Assembly (NCBI GenBank): GCA_017399185.1
Contig: JAFQEA010000003.1
Coordinates: 1 to 64,000, forward strand
Direction of reading: 5' to 3'
DNA from: Clostridia bacterium
GTDB taxonomy: Bacteria > Bacillota > Clostridia > Christensenellales > Borkfalkiaceae
DNA length: 64,000 nt
The notes beneath the pieces are model-generated. The model did no database searches and was not told where the DNA came from. It saw only the letters and a program-made list of their open reading frames with translations. Below, piece after piece: positions 32,667 through 42,791 of the stretch; within the stretch, counting starts at the first letter, position 1; each line of letters starts with the position of its first letter. The position numbers and the translations under genes are program-made.

Positions 32667-34289
32667 ATGAAAATGGCAAAAGCACCACAGCTTGACGCTA
32701 ACGGAAAGCGCAAGTTTGGCATTCGCGACAAAATCGCGTATGCTTTAGGGGACCTTGGTTGCAACATGAGCTTTTCTTTAAAGAGCACTGTTCAAACCTT
32801 CTGGCTCGTATTCATGATGTTGGAAACAGGTCTTTTATCAGCACTTTTACTCGTCGTACAAATCTGGGACGCTGTTAACGACCCGTTAATCGGCTCAATT
32901 ATCGACGCGGATAAGAGAAAGTACAAAATGGGTAAGTTCAAAACATACATCTTTATTGGTGCGTGCGGTCTATTAGTAGGCGGCGCAGCAGTATTCTTAC
33001 CATTCCCCAATGCAGACGTTGTAGTTAAGGCAATTTTATTCGTTGTCGGCTACATTGTTTGGGACGCTTTCTATACAATCGCTAACGTACCATACGGTTC
33101 AATGCTTTCTGTTATCACAGAAGACGTTGGCGAAAGAGCGCAATTATCAACGTGGCGTTCAATCGGTTCTATGGTTGGTAACTTATTACCGGGTATCATT
33201 CTCCCAATGATTATCTGGAACAAGGTTACTTACAACGGCAATACAGATTTCCTTTCAAAGATTGAAATTCCCAAGGGCGCTGAAGAATTATTCCGTCCTG
33301 AAAACTTCCACAAAAACCCGGTTACAGGTGATGCTTACGCCGCAGGCGACGCAGTATTAAACCCGTTAACAGGTAAGCAAATCGAAGTTTTACTTGGCGA
33401 AAGAGTATTTATCGCGGCACTTATCATGGGTGTTATCGGCTTTATCGCGTTCATGTTAATGATTAAGTTAAGCACCGTTCGTGTTGACGAAAATACAGTT
33501 AAGACAAACGAAAACACAGAAAAATTCAACGTTATCAAAGCGTTTGGTAAGTTCATGAAGAACCGCCCTGCACTTGGCGCAACGATTGCCGCTATGGGTA
33601 TGTTCCTTGGTATGAACGCTGCTACAACGGCAAACACAATCATGTTTGCAACCTACTTTAACATGGCTTCATTATCAGGCCTAGTTCAAATGGTAGGCTT
33701 CTTACCAATGTTCTTCTTCATGCCGTTCATTACAAAGATCGTTAAAAAGTACGGTAAGAAGGAATCTTCAGTTGTTGGTACGATGGTTTCTATCGTTGGC
33801 GGTATCATTATGATGATCTTCCCAATGATTAAATCAACGGGCGTTGCACTTGTCGTTTACCTTGTAGGTCTTGTATTATTCGGTATCGGTATGGGCGTTT
33901 ACACATGTGTATCCTGGGCTATGATGGGCGATGCTATCGACTATAACGAATGGAAGTTCGGCACACGTGAAGAAGGTACTGTTTACTCATTACACTCATT
34001 CTTCCGTAAGCTTGCACAAGGCGTTGGTCCTTCAATCGTTCTTTTAATCATGGGCGCACTCGGTTACGTTTCTAAATACGGTACAATCGGTCAAAACGCA
34101 CAAACTGCACACAATATGTGCTGGTTAGTTGCCGGCTTATATCTCTTCAGCGCAGTCGTTCAATTCATTGGTCTTGCTTTAGTTTATAATTTAGACAGAA
34201 AGACTTTAGACCAAATGAACGAAGAACTTGCTGCACGCAAGGCACAAAAGGGCGAAGCTGCTACTGAAGAAGCTGTAGTTGAAGCTTAA
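32667..34289 (+). CDS. GPH-family sugar:cation symporter
   Basis: 540 residues with about 12 membrane helices. IRDKIAYALGDLGCNMSFSL, WDAVNDPLIGSIIDADKRK and AMMGDAIDYNEWKFGTREEG are hallmark strings of the glycoside-pentoside-hexuronide symporters (MelB-like, PF13347). There is an insertion of about 60 residues between helices 6 and 7 (around ELFRPENFHKNP) and an Ala/Glu-rich tail. It would bring oligosaccharides or uronides released from pectin side chains into the cell with Na+ or H+. The ribosome-binding site is AGAGAGGG. It is followed 153 bases on by a GH2 enzyme that would cleave the imported sugar. Confidence 0.9.
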   Translation: MKMAKAPQLDANGKRKFGIRDKIAYALGDLGCNMSFSLKSTVQTFWLVFMMLETGLLSALLLVVQIWDAVNDPLIGSIIDADKRKYKMGKFKTYIFIGACGLLVGGAAVFLPFPNADVVVKAILFVVGYIVWDAFYTIANVPYGSMLSVITEDVGERAQLSTWRSIGSMVGNLLPGIILPMIIWNKVTYNGNTDFLSKIEIPKGAEELFRPENFHKNPVTGDAYAAGDAVLNPLTGKQIEVLLGERVFIAALIMGVIGFIAFMLMIKLSTVRVDENTVKTNENTEKFNVIKAFGKFMKNRPALGATIAAMGMFLGMNAATTANTIMFATYFNMASLSGLVQMVGFLPMFFFMPFITKIVKKYGKKESSVVGTMVSIVGGIIMMIFPMIKSTGVALVVYLVGLVLFGIGMGVYTCVSWAMMGDAIDYNEWKFGTREEGTVYSLHSFFRKLAQGVGPSIVLLIMGALGYVSKYGTIGQNAQTAHNMCWLVAGLYLFSAVVQFIGLALVYNLDRKTLDQMNEELAARKAQKGEAATEEAVVEA

Positions 34290-34442
34290 TATTTGACAAA
34301 AGCTAACTAAAAATGCTAAAATCAGACGCTTGACTGCAAATGACGGTTGGGCGTCGTTTTAGAAAATATAATATTCACTAAACCAATGAAGAAGCTTTTT
34401 TAAAGCGAGCGTATCAATAATTTATATAAGGATATACCTAAA

Positions 34443-36728
34443 GTGAGAAACATTATCAATTTGAACAACGATTGGTTGTTCGCAAAAAACAGCACGGACG
34501 TTAACTTAAGAGAAGGCGAAGCTATTAACCTTCCACATTCCTGGAACGCAATCGACGGTCAAGACGGCGGCAACGATTATTTCCGTGGCTCTTGCGTTTA
34601 CTTTAAAACGCTTAAAAAGAGTGAGCTTCCACAAGCAGATTTATATTATCTTGAAATCCGCGGTGCAAACTCATCTGCTGACGTTTACGTTGGCGGCAAA
34701 AAGCTTGCCCACCACGACGGCGGTTATTCAACCTGGCGCGTTAACTTAACTGACGAAATCAGCGAAGAAACACAAATAGCTATCGTCGTTGACAACGCAC
34801 CAAACCAAACAGTTTACCCACAAATGGCAGACTTTACCTTCTACGGCGGTATCTACCGTGACGTAAACCTTATCTGCGTAAGCAAGGCGCACTTTGACCT
34901 TGATTATTACGGCGGTTACGGCTTAATGATTACGCCTGTGGTTGAAAACGGCGCTGCAAACGTTGGCGTAAAGGTTTTCGTTAAAGACCTTTTACCAACA
35001 CATAAGCTTGTTTATACAATTTACGATAAGGAAGAAAACCAGTTAGACCAAATCGTAACAGACCAAACCGAAGTTAACTTCACAATCCAAAATCCACACC
35101 TTTGGCACGGCCGTAAAGACCCATATCTTTACTGCTGCGAGGTTGAAATCGTTGACGGCGACGTGGTTTTAGATAACGTTTGCCACCGCTTTGGTTGCCG
35201 CAGCTTTAAAATCGACCCTGAAAACGGCTTTATTTTAAACGGCGAAGAATACCCACTCCGCGGTGTGTCACGCCACCAGGACAGATGGGGCGTAGGCAAT
35301 GCGCTTCTTCCAAAGCACCATATCGAAGATATGGATCTAATCTGCGAAGTCGGTGCAACCACAATCCGTCTTGCACACTATCAACACGACCAATTCTTCT
35401 ATGATTTATGCGACGAACGCGGTCTTGTTATCTGGGCGGAAATCCCTTACATCTCACGACATATGCCGGGCGGCCGTGAAAACACAATCACGCAGATGAA
35501 GGAGCTAATCACTCAAAACTACAACCACCCGTCAATCGTTGTTTGGGGGCTTTCTAACGAAATTTCTATTGGCGGCTCTGACGACGACCTTTTAGAAAAC
35601 CACCGCATCCTTAACGATTTATGTCACGAAATGGATAAAACGCGTCTTACCACCATTGCAGCAGTTTCAATGTGCAAAATGGATGACCCGTATCTTCAAA
35701 TCCCTGACGTCGTTTCATACAACCACTACTTCGGTTGGTACGGTGGCGACACCACTATGAACGGTCCTTGGTTTGATAAATTCCACCAAACCCATCCAAA
35801 TATCCCGATTGGCTGCTCTGAATACGGCTGTGAAGCTTTAAACTGGCACACAAGCGATCCAAAGCAGGGCGACTATACCGAAGAATACCAGGCTTATTAT
35901 CACGAAGAATTAATCAAACAGCTTTTCACCCGCAAATATCTGTGGGCAACGCACGTTTGGAATATGTTTGACTTCGGTGCAGACGCACGTGCTGAAGGCG
36001 GCGAAAACGGTCAAAACCACAAAGGTCTTGTTACCTTTGACCGTTCTTACAAAAAGGACTCCTTCTACGCATACAAGGCATGGCTTGTTTCCCCGGAAGT
36101 TGACCCGTTCGTTCACCTTTGTAGCAAGCGCTATATCGACAGGGTTGAAGACGTTACCAAGGTAACCGTTTATTCAAACTTACCTGAAGTTGAGCTTTTC
36201 GTTAACGGCCAAAGCATTGGTAAAAAGACGGCTAAAGACCACTTCTTCTACTTTGACGTTCAAAACGTTGGCGAATCAACCATCGTTGCAAAAGCAGGCG
36301 AGCTTACCGACGAAGGCACAATCCGCAAGGTTGAAGAAAGAAATATGGACTACGTCTTACGCGAAGTCGGCGCAGTTTTAAACTGGTTTGACGTTACCGT
36401 TAAAGAAGGTAGATTTTCTATCAACGATAATATTTCTGACCTTATGAAATGTTTCCGCGGCAAGATGGCTTTACTTTCTTTAGGCTTGACCATCAAGAAA
36501 AAGATGAACGCCAACAAAAAAGGCAATCAAGAAAAGAAATCGGGCGGCTTTGAAGTCAACCTTAAGGGCGGCAATATGGACGGTATGATGCAAATGCTTG
36601 GCGGCTTTAGCATTTTACGTCTTTCCGGTATGATTGGTATGATGGGCGTTTCCTTTAACAAGGAAGAGCTTTTAAAAATCAACCGCAAATTAAACCGCAT
36701 CAAAAAACCAAAAGAATTACGCAAGTAA
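34443..36728 (+). CDS. Glycoside hydrolase family 2 beta-galactosidase-like enzyme
   Basis: 761 residues from a GTG. N-terminal sugar-binding domain (NLPHSWNAIDGQDGG, DYFRGSCVYFK), Ig-like domain, then the TIM barrel: RGVSRHQDRWGVGNAL, TTIRLAHYQHDQFFYDLCDE, SIVVWGLSNEISIGG (acid/base Glu) and PIGCSEYGCEALNWH (nucleophile Glu). No signal peptide, so it is cytoplasmic. The last about 120 residues form a basic, Met- and Gly-rich extension (NMDGMMQMLGGF) outside the catalytic fold; I believe similar tails exist in clostridial relatives but cannot check. Probably cleaves galactose-containing side-chain oligosaccharides taken up by the upstream symporter. Confidence 0.88.
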   Translation: MRNIINLNNDWLFAKNSTDVNLREGEAINLPHSWNAIDGQDGGNDYFRGSCVYFKTLKKSELPQADLYYLEIRGANSSADVYVGGKKLAHHDGGYSTWRVNLTDEISEETQIAIVVDNAPNQTVYPQMADFTFYGGIYRDVNLICVSKAHFDLDYYGGYGLMITPVVENGAANVGVKVFVKDLLPTHKLVYTIYDKEENQLDQIVTDQTEVNFTIQNPHLWHGRKDPYLYCCEVEIVDGDVVLDNVCHRFGCRSFKIDPENGFILNGEEYPLRGVSRHQDRWGVGNALLPKHHIEDMDLICEVGATTIRLAHYQHDQFFYDLCDERGLVIWAEIPYISRHMPGGRENTITQMKELITQNYNHPSIVVWGLSNEISIGGSDDDLLENHRILNDLCHEMDKTRLTTIAAVSMCKMDDPYLQIPDVVSYNHYFGWYGGDTTMNGPWFDKFHQTHPNIPIGCSEYGCEALNWHTSDPKQGDYTEEYQAYYHEELIKQLFTRKYLWATHVWNMFDFGADARAEGGENGQNHKGLVTFDRSYKKDSFYAYKAWLVSPEVDPFVHLCSKRYIDRVEDVTKVTVYSNLPEVELFVNGQSIGKKTAKDHFFYFDVQNVGESTIVAKAGELTDEGTIRKVEERNMDYVLREVGAVLNWFDVTVKEGRFSINDNISDLMKCFRGKMALLSLGLTIKKKMNANKKGNQEKKSGGFEVNLKGGNMDGMMQMLGGFSILRLSGMIGMMGVSFNKEELLKINRKLNRIKKPKELRK

Positions 36729-36738
36729 TCATACAAAA

Positions 36739-36768
36739 AAAGCGTTCAACGTGGGTTGAGCGCTTTTT
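36739..36768 (+). terminator. Terminator after GH2 gene (also left flank copy of RHS locus)
   Basis: AGCGTTCAAC-GTGG-GTTGAGCGCT and a T-run. The surrounding ATCATACAAAAAA plus hairpin is duplicated at 42408-42450. Confidence 0.85.
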
Positions 36769-36777
36769 AAAATGCGG

Positions 36778-36803
36778 GTTAATCGGCTTATAGCGCGACT
36801 TTT
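36778..36803. repeat. Dispersed CTATAAG-type palindrome
   Basis: GGTTAATCGGCTTATAGCGC then GACTTTT. Compare 21188 and 55328. Confidence 0.7.
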
Positions 36804-36860
36804 AAACAAGTAATCGTACAGTCTTTGCATCTTTTTGGCAAAAATTTAATAAAAAATTTA

Positions 36861-36885
36861 AGCAGGGCTACGCCCTGCTTTTTTA
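36861..36885 (+). terminator. Hairpin terminator before RHS gene
   Basis: AGCAGGGC-TAC-GCCCTGCT followed by TTTTT. Confidence 0.75.
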
Positions 36886-36914
36886 TATACCTTTTCAAAA
36901 AGTGTCAGTAAATA

Positions 36915-36944
36915 TTGAAATTTGGCGTTTTGGGATGGTATAGT
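36915..36944 (+). promoter_or_regulatory. Promoter of the RHS gene
   Basis: TTGAAA (36915-36920), 18-base spacer, TATAGT (36939-36944), 65 bases upstream of the ATG. Confidence 0.6.
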
Positions 36945-37008
36945 GTTTATACAACGTTGTACGCCCAAATCGCGATAGGGCAAAAAATAATTTAAAAGGA
37001 GATGCTGT

Positions 37009-40000
37009 ATGGCATTAGATATTTTTGGTCCTATTATAAAGGACGATGAACCGGGCGGCGGCACACAGCCGACCGTCGTTGAAAGAATTGAAAGGTTAAA
37101 CCAACCGATCAAGCAATATACTGCAGAAAATATTGCAGTTAACTTAAACGTTTACACAGGTAAGCCCACCATCACCCACACGGATATGTGTGTGGGTGCA
37201 GGCAATTACCAAATCCCCGTCAGCCACGTGTACAGGGATGACCTGGTAGGCATAAGCGCCCCCGTAACCATAGGCTTTGGTGACGGTTGGAAGCTTAATT
37301 TACACCAATACGTTTACCCGTACCAAGCAAGCTATAACTACGCAGGCTTTTCAAGCGGGGACTACGTTTATATTGACGACGTAGGGTATAAGCACCGCTT
37401 TGTCAAGTACAAAACGGAAGACGGCTTTGACGTCTATTACGACGCAGACGGCACGGGCTTAAGTCTTAAGCTTTTAGCGGATAACGAATGCGAAGTATAT
37501 AACGACGTAACACGCCTGCACTTTGATGAGAGTGGCAGATTAGACAAAATCGTTTCGCCGTTTAACGCAATCTTGGATAAGGTTATTGTTTACGAGAACG
37601 ATAAAATAACAAAAGCTTACGTTTCAGGCAAGTCATCAAGGGAATTACAGTTCACGTATCTAAACGGTTGTTTAGATGAAATCAAATGTGCAGGCCACGC
37701 CAACACGCTAAAATTCACTTACGACACAACGTCTTTGAAATTAACAAGCGTAGATTTAGTTAACGGTGACACGAGCAAGAATATTGCAACCTACGCATAT
37801 AGTGGAAATAAAATAGCCCTTGCCTACGATAGCCGTAAAAACCAAGGCGTAAAGCTTAGTTATAATTCAAACCGTGTATCAAGTGTAAAAACCGGTGTGG
37901 TAGCAGACGCAAATATTAGCACACAGCTTAATTACGACCAATACACCTACGCTACAGGTGCAAACAAAACCGAAGTTACCAATGAAAAGTCAATCACACT
38001 CGCGTATAACTTTGATTTAAACGGCAAGTTGTGTGGCGTGTTTGAAAAAGACGTAAGTGGCTCGGTCACTAAATACCGCACGTTACAAAAAGCCACGGGT
38101 TGGTCTTTAAGCACCGATAGCCCATCTTCTGTAATTGAGACAATCAATGGCAAAACTAATGATTACGTAACAACGTCACTTGCAATAAATAGTGAGCGTG
38201 TTTCTGCTTTCAAAGGTATTTTTGGTGTTGATGAAAATGGTAATGATAAGCCACATAAATATACCGACAGGTTTACGTTGTCTTTTTGGCTAAAAACAAC
38301 CACTGATACTACAGGGCCTGCCACAGCTTCTTTAACAGTTTCAACTGTTAACGGCGCACACGACACCACGCATAGCATCAAACTGCGTAACTTAAGAAAG
38401 GATGCTTGGCAATACGTAACAATCCCCGTGTACTTTGATAAACCTGATACAAATGGCAATTACCCCAGCAATGAAACTATTTTAGCCCGTAAAGAAAATA
38501 TTACAGGCATGACTATTGGTTTTGGCTCTTTAACTAACGTATACGTTTCAGATATGCGTATTACGGTTGGTGCACCTGCAAAAATTATGGTTGACGACGT
38601 TGAGTTTAAAGACCAAGCTATCGCGTGCATAACAAGTGGCTTTGATTACACAGTATTAAGCGATTCTTTTATGACCGAAAGTGACTTATACACAACCTTT
38701 AAAAACAAGTATTTAGCAATTGGCAACGAGTTTGACCTTGTTTATTGCAACGGCACAAAGGTTAAGCAGGTTTATGATTTCGGTTTTGAAAAGGCAACCG
38801 GCGTTATTATACCGTTTACTATTGCTATGCAAAGCTTACCGGAGTTAAATCAGATAGACACCCCAAATTACTTTATCCAAAGCAAAACCCGCATAGCTGA
38901 AAATAAGTGGACTGTAAGCGAAACAAGGTATAAGTACTATTACGTTTATAAAGATAGCGTCACGGACGTTATTATAAACAAGAGTCATTACGAAGAAAAG
39001 CAAAGTATAGGTCAGGTTGAAAGTATTTCTGCTAATCTACCCGATAGCGCGTCATATAAGTATGTGCAGGTTTATGGCAACGGCTTACAGCGTGAGCAAA
39101 GGGACGAATACGGCTTAATCACCAAGTACACCCACGATAATTATGGTAATTTGGAAAAAACCGAAGCTTATTTTGAATCCGCAGCAGATGGCAAAAAAAT
39201 AACAACTGTGTACGATTATGATGCAGGTCATGAATACGCAACAAATATTACCGTATCGGACGCAACACAAACCCCTTCAAAAACCACTACTTATCAATTA
39301 AACTACGTTGACGCACCGTATATTAACGTTTCACAAATAAAAACCGATTATGAAGTCGCTGAAAACTTCACCTATAGCAACGACTTAACGCAGCTTATTA
39401 AGGTAAACAAAACCGTTGAAGTCGAAATAGAAGATGAGCAACCCGACGGTGGTATTAGTGAAGATTTTGTTGGTAACGGCACGCGAACAGTTGAGATTTT
39501 AAAAAACGACTTGACATATAATGGCAATAGTGGTAGACTAAACAGTGTAAGCGACCAAGGTGGTCGTCAATATACCTTTGGTTATAACGAGTTTGGCGAG
39601 CTAACGACTTGTTGGCGAAATGGTGTAAAAATAGAAGAAAGCACAATTACGCGTAGTACAAGCAACGACAATATTACTAAAATGAGTTATTACTCATCAA
39701 CTCCACATCAAATCGTAACCACGTTAGACAAATACGGTCGGGTTAAAAACACGATAGGTGAACAATTAGTTGTCTATACGTATGAAGACGAACTACCTGT
39801 TACAACGTTTAAAGAAAGCCCATATTGCGCTCAAATAAGCAAAATTGCAGATAGGCACACTGGAGACACCTACGAATATAGCTATGATAGTGAAAGCGGT
39901 AAACTTAATTCTTATACTGTCAAGGATTCTAACGGAGATAAAAAGATTGTTGTTACCGAAGAGCCTAATAAAGTTATACAAATAGACGTTGATGGTGAGC

Positions 40001-41955
40001 CAGTTCAAATCTCGGGTAATGCTAAAGTATATAGTATTAACAATAGTAGTGAAACGCGTGAATCTTTTGTTAAATATGATAACCAAAATGAAAAAGTTTT
40101 TGAGCCACGCATTGCTATCACGAAAGATAGCTATAAAGAGGTGAACTCGGTTATAGCAAGTTATTCTTACGACGCGCTTGGTAGAAATAAAAAAATAATA
40201 TATGATGGAAAAACAAGTGATATATTACAACGCGGTTTTATTAAGAGTGAAACCGAGCTAACCTATAATGGTTACACTAATAAACCAACGGAACTCAAAG
40301 AAGTAACCGAGCTGGAAAATCAAAGCAAGACACGCTTTAATATAGCGGTTACTTATGATTCAAAAGGTAATATATCAAGCAACCAATTATCTACAAACGT
40401 TTATTATTATCCGGATAGTACTTATCCACAGGTAGATCTTAATAATACCACAGTCAAAAAGCTTGTTAGTTACAGCTATGACGATTGCAACCGACTTATT
40501 GAGGAATCAAACAGTGTATTAGGTAATTTTAAATACAATTACGATACCAAAGGTAACCTTTTTAGTGTTGAAAAACTCAATTCAAACGGTGCGTATGACG
40601 TAATTAAAACATTTACGTATGATGCAAATGGTAGAAAAGTAGCCATCAATACTGATGATAACATTGTGTATGATGATTACGGTAATATTACGTCTATAGG
40701 CCCTAAATCAACCTATGCTTATAATATAATGGGCCTAATGCAAACAGCACAGCACGTAAAGGACGGCACAACCTACACCAGCAGTAACACGTATAACCAC
40801 CAGGGCGTAAGGTGTTCTAAAACCGTAAGCGTTGTTGGTGGAGAAACTATAACCAAAACCTATATCCTTGACGGGAATAAAATACTTGGTGAAGATTGGG
40901 TTTGCGAGAATACTGCCAATCCGTTAAACACAGCTAAACTACATTATTTATATGATGCACGAGGTGTTTGCGCAATAATATGTAATGGCTGCCTTTACCA
41001 GTTATCCCGTGACGTTGACGGTAGTATTATTAGGATATCCCATAATGGTCGCCCACTTTGCGAGTACCATTACGATGCTTGGGGTAACTGTACTATTGAA
41101 CACCACCCACGCATAAACGATAATGAGGAGTTCCTTATTAACAACAACCCATTTAGGTGGAAAGGTTATTATTACGACGTTGAGTCAGGTTTATACTATT
41201 GTGGTTATAGGTACTACTCACCTGTACTCTGCAGTTGGATTTCACCCGACAGCCTTGACTATTTAGACCCTGAAACCGTTGGTGGTATTGACTTATACTG
41301 CTACTGCAATAACAACCCTGTAATGTATGTTGACCCAAGCGGGCATGATTGGGATTGGAATACTTTTTGGTCGGGACTATTTATGGTTGGAACCGCCATT
41401 GCTGCTATTGCATTATCTGTAACAACGTTTGGGGCTGGTATACCGTTAGCTATGTCAATAGTTGCAGGAGTTACTCTTGGGGCAGGGGTGCTTACCGGGA
41501 TTAATGGTGTCGCGACGATGATTGAGGCAGGAACTCAATATAATTTTATGAGAGACGGAGTGTTTAATGGCCTTGGCTGGAGTGATTCCGCATATTATAT
41601 TTATGCCGGTGTCGCTGAAGGCGTGGCTATAGCTGGTAGTATGATTTTAGGCTTTTATAGAACTACCCCTTCAGGAAAAAGAGCAATGGCTGATAACGAA
41701 ATGCAAAGAATTATCAATAATCCACAAAGGATTCAAAGATATAATACCGATAAATTTGGAAAACTAGCTTCTAGGTCTTCTTGGGATTATTTCCCTTCTA
41801 AAAACGGAAAAGGTATGAGAGCTATTTTAAACGATAAGTCCATCAGATTTAATATGAACGGAACAAGATTTGATATCGTACATTTTTCTGGGGATCCATA
41901 TTGGGTTGTTAGTAGTGCATCATTAGGGAAATTGAGATTTTTATATTTATTTTAG
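37009..41955 (+). CDS. RHS-repeat polymorphic toxin
   Basis: 1648 residues. The N-terminus (MALDIFGPIIKDDEPGGG) has no signal peptide. A beta-rich region contains an inserted carbohydrate-binding-like sandwich (about residues 395-540, RFTLSFWLKTTTD). YD/RHS repeats run through the middle (YTHDNYGNLEK, YDALGRNKKIIYDG, YDTKGNLFSVEKL). The RHS core ends YYYDVESGLYYCGYRYYSPV and SWISPDSLDYLDPETVGGID, then NNPVMYVDPSGHDWDW. After DPSGHD come two hydrophobic stretches (about 1460-1500 and 1530-1550) and a novel C-terminal domain of about 80 residues (from AMADNEMQRIINNPQ), the expected toxin tip. RHS cages enclose the tip until release. Export route is not visible. RBS AAAGGAGAT. Confidence 0.9.
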   Translation: MALDIFGPIIKDDEPGGGTQPTVVERIERLNQPIKQYTAENIAVNLNVYTGKPTITHTDMCVGAGNYQIPVSHVYRDDLVGISAPVTIGFGDGWKLNLHQYVYPYQASYNYAGFSSGDYVYIDDVGYKHRFVKYKTEDGFDVYYDADGTGLSLKLLADNECEVYNDVTRLHFDESGRLDKIVSPFNAILDKVIVYENDKITKAYVSGKSSRELQFTYLNGCLDEIKCAGHANTLKFTYDTTSLKLTSVDLVNGDTSKNIATYAYSGNKIALAYDSRKNQGVKLSYNSNRVSSVKTGVVADANISTQLNYDQYTYATGANKTEVTNEKSITLAYNFDLNGKLCGVFEKDVSGSVTKYRTLQKATGWSLSTDSPSSVIETINGKTNDYVTTSLAINSERVSAFKGIFGVDENGNDKPHKYTDRFTLSFWLKTTTDTTGPATASLTVSTVNGAHDTTHSIKLRNLRKDAWQYVTIPVYFDKPDTNGNYPSNETILARKENITGMTIGFGSLTNVYVSDMRITVGAPAKIMVDDVEFKDQAIACITSGFDYTVLSDSFMTESDLYTTFKNKYLAIGNEFDLVYCNGTKVKQVYDFGFEKATGVIIPFTIAMQSLPELNQIDTPNYFIQSKTRIAENKWTVSETRYKYYYVYKDSVTDVIINKSHYEEKQSIGQVESISANLPDSASYKYVQVYGNGLQREQRDEYGLITKYTHDNYGNLEKTEAYFESAADGKKITTVYDYDAGHEYATNITVSDATQTPSKTTTYQLNYVDAPYINVSQIKTDYEVAENFTYSNDLTQLIKVNKTVEVEIEDEQPDGGISEDFVGNGTRTVEILKNDLTYNGNSGRLNSVSDQGGRQYTFGYNEFGELTTCWRNGVKIEESTITRSTSNDNITKMSYYSSTPHQIVTTLDKYGRVKNTIGEQLVVYTYEDELPVTTFKESPYCAQISKIADRHTGDTYEYSYDSESGKLNSYTVKDSNGDKKIVVTEEPNKVIQIDVDGEPVQISGNAKVYSINNSSETRESFVKYDNQNEKVFEPRIAITKDSYKEVNSVIASYSYDALGRNKKIIYDGKTSDILQRGFIKSETELTYNGYTNKPTELKEVTELENQSKTRFNIAVTYDSKGNISSNQLSTNVYYYPDSTYPQVDLNNTTVKKLVSYSYDDCNRLIEESNSVLGNFKYNYDTKGNLFSVEKLNSNGAYDVIKTFTYDANGRKVAINTDDNIVYDDYGNITSIGPKSTYAYNIMGLMQTAQHVKDGTTYTSSNTYNHQGVRCSKTVSVVGGETITKTYILDGNKILGEDWVCENTANPLNTAKLHYLYDARGVCAIICNGCLYQLSRDVDGSIIRISHNGRPLCEYHYDAWGNCTIEHHPRINDNEEFLINNNPFRWKGYYYDVESGLYYCGYRYYSPVLCSWISPDSLDYLDPETVGGIDLYCYCNNNPVMYVDPSGHDWDWNTFWSGLFMVGTAIAAIALSVTTFGAGIPLAMSIVAGVTLGAGVLTGINGVATMIEAGTQYNFMRDGVFNGLGWSDSAYYIYAGVAEGVAIAGSMILGFYRTTPSGKRAMADNEMQRIINNPQRIQRYNTDKFGKLASRSSWDYFPSKNGKGMRAILNDKSIRFNMNGTRFDIVHFSGDPYWVVSSASLGKLRFLYLF

Positions 41956-41966
41956 AGGTGATTCGT

Positions 41967-42311
41967 GTGAAAGAAAAACATGTTAAAGATTGTTATAAAT
42001 ATACTCTAAAACGCTTAGAAGAATTAAGCGCTCAATATGATGAACAAGTAAACAATATTGAAACTTTAGCATTATGGAATTTACCCACTGAATTATGCGA
42101 TGATTGGTATAATATGGAATATTTTATTAATGTTTTATATGATAATAAAAAGATTGATGATAATATCAAAACCATACTAGTTCAGATCAACCAAAATTTT
42201 AAAAAATGCACAAACGAAGTTGAATTAACACATAACCGTATGAAATATAGTGAATTTTGGGCGAAACAAAGAAAACTTGCAAAACAAGCCTTATTATTAA
42301 TGAATAAATAG
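41967..42311 (+). CDS. Probable immunity protein of the RHS toxin
   Basis: 114 residues from a GTG at 41967, preceded by AGAGGTGATT; a GTG at 41958 lies within that site. All-helical, charged (KDCYKYTLKRLEELSAQYDEQ was read as KDCYKYTLKRLEEL and SAQYDEQ), with no recognised family. It starts 11 bases after the RHS stop and is clearly more AT-rich than the surrounding chromosome. By position and size it is the expected immunity gene binding the C-terminal toxin domain; this is inference from polymorphic-toxin gene order. Confidence 0.65.
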   Translation: MKEKHVKDCYKYTLKRLEELSAQYDEQVNNIETLALWNLPTELCDDWYNMEYFINVLYDNKKIDDNIKTILVQINQNFKKCTNEVELTHNRMKYSEFWAKQRKLAKQALLLMNK

Positions 42312-42329
42312 CAAATTTCTTTCACAAAA

Positions 42330-42367
42330 AATTGTGTGGTTGGTGGAAACGCCAACCACACTTTTCT
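42330..42367 (+). terminator. Terminator of the RHS-immunity operon
   Basis: GTGTGGTTGG-TGGAAACG-CCAACCACAC with TTTTC. Confidence 0.85.
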
Positions 42368-42693
42368 TACCTAGTGTTCGTTGTAATTTTACTCTTTACA
42401 AATCAATAATCATACAAAAAAGTGTTCAACGTGCGTTGAGCGCTTTTTTAGTTAATAATTAATAATGAAGTTTAGAAGGCTGTTGCCCGCGCTGATGAAT
42501 AATTGCGGTCAGTTTGCGCCTTCCACGCGCAAAGCCTAAACAAAATTAAGAAGGGCAGGGCTAGGCGCTTTTAAAAAGCGAGCATTTTAGTTTAAAAATG
42601 GCGTTAAAAACGGTTAATTGTGTCAAAAGCTGTCAAAAAATGGGGAAACAGATTTCAAAACCGCCCCAATTTGGCTTGAGTAAAAAAAAGTGG
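42368..42693. other. Gene-free stretch with duplicated terminator
   Basis: 42408-42450 repeats the terminator module of 36726-36768 (ATCATACAAAAAA, GTTCAACGTGCGTTGAGCGC). From 42455 to 42560 there are worn fragments of the mosaic repeats (TTAATAATTAATAATGAAG, GCGGTCAGTTTGCG). No coding region. Confidence 0.6.
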
Positions 42694-42722
42694 TTGATTT
42701 TTTATCGGTTTAGTAGTATAAT
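42694..42722 (+). promoter_or_regulatory. Promoter of the acyltransferase-yfcC pair
   Basis: TTGATT (42694-42699), 17-base spacer, TATAAT (42717-42722). Confidence 0.75.
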
Positions 42723-42791
42723 CAAAATGTAAAAGTATAAGTGGTAATTTATACTTTTTTACTTAACAAAAGCTAAACACGGTATTAAATT

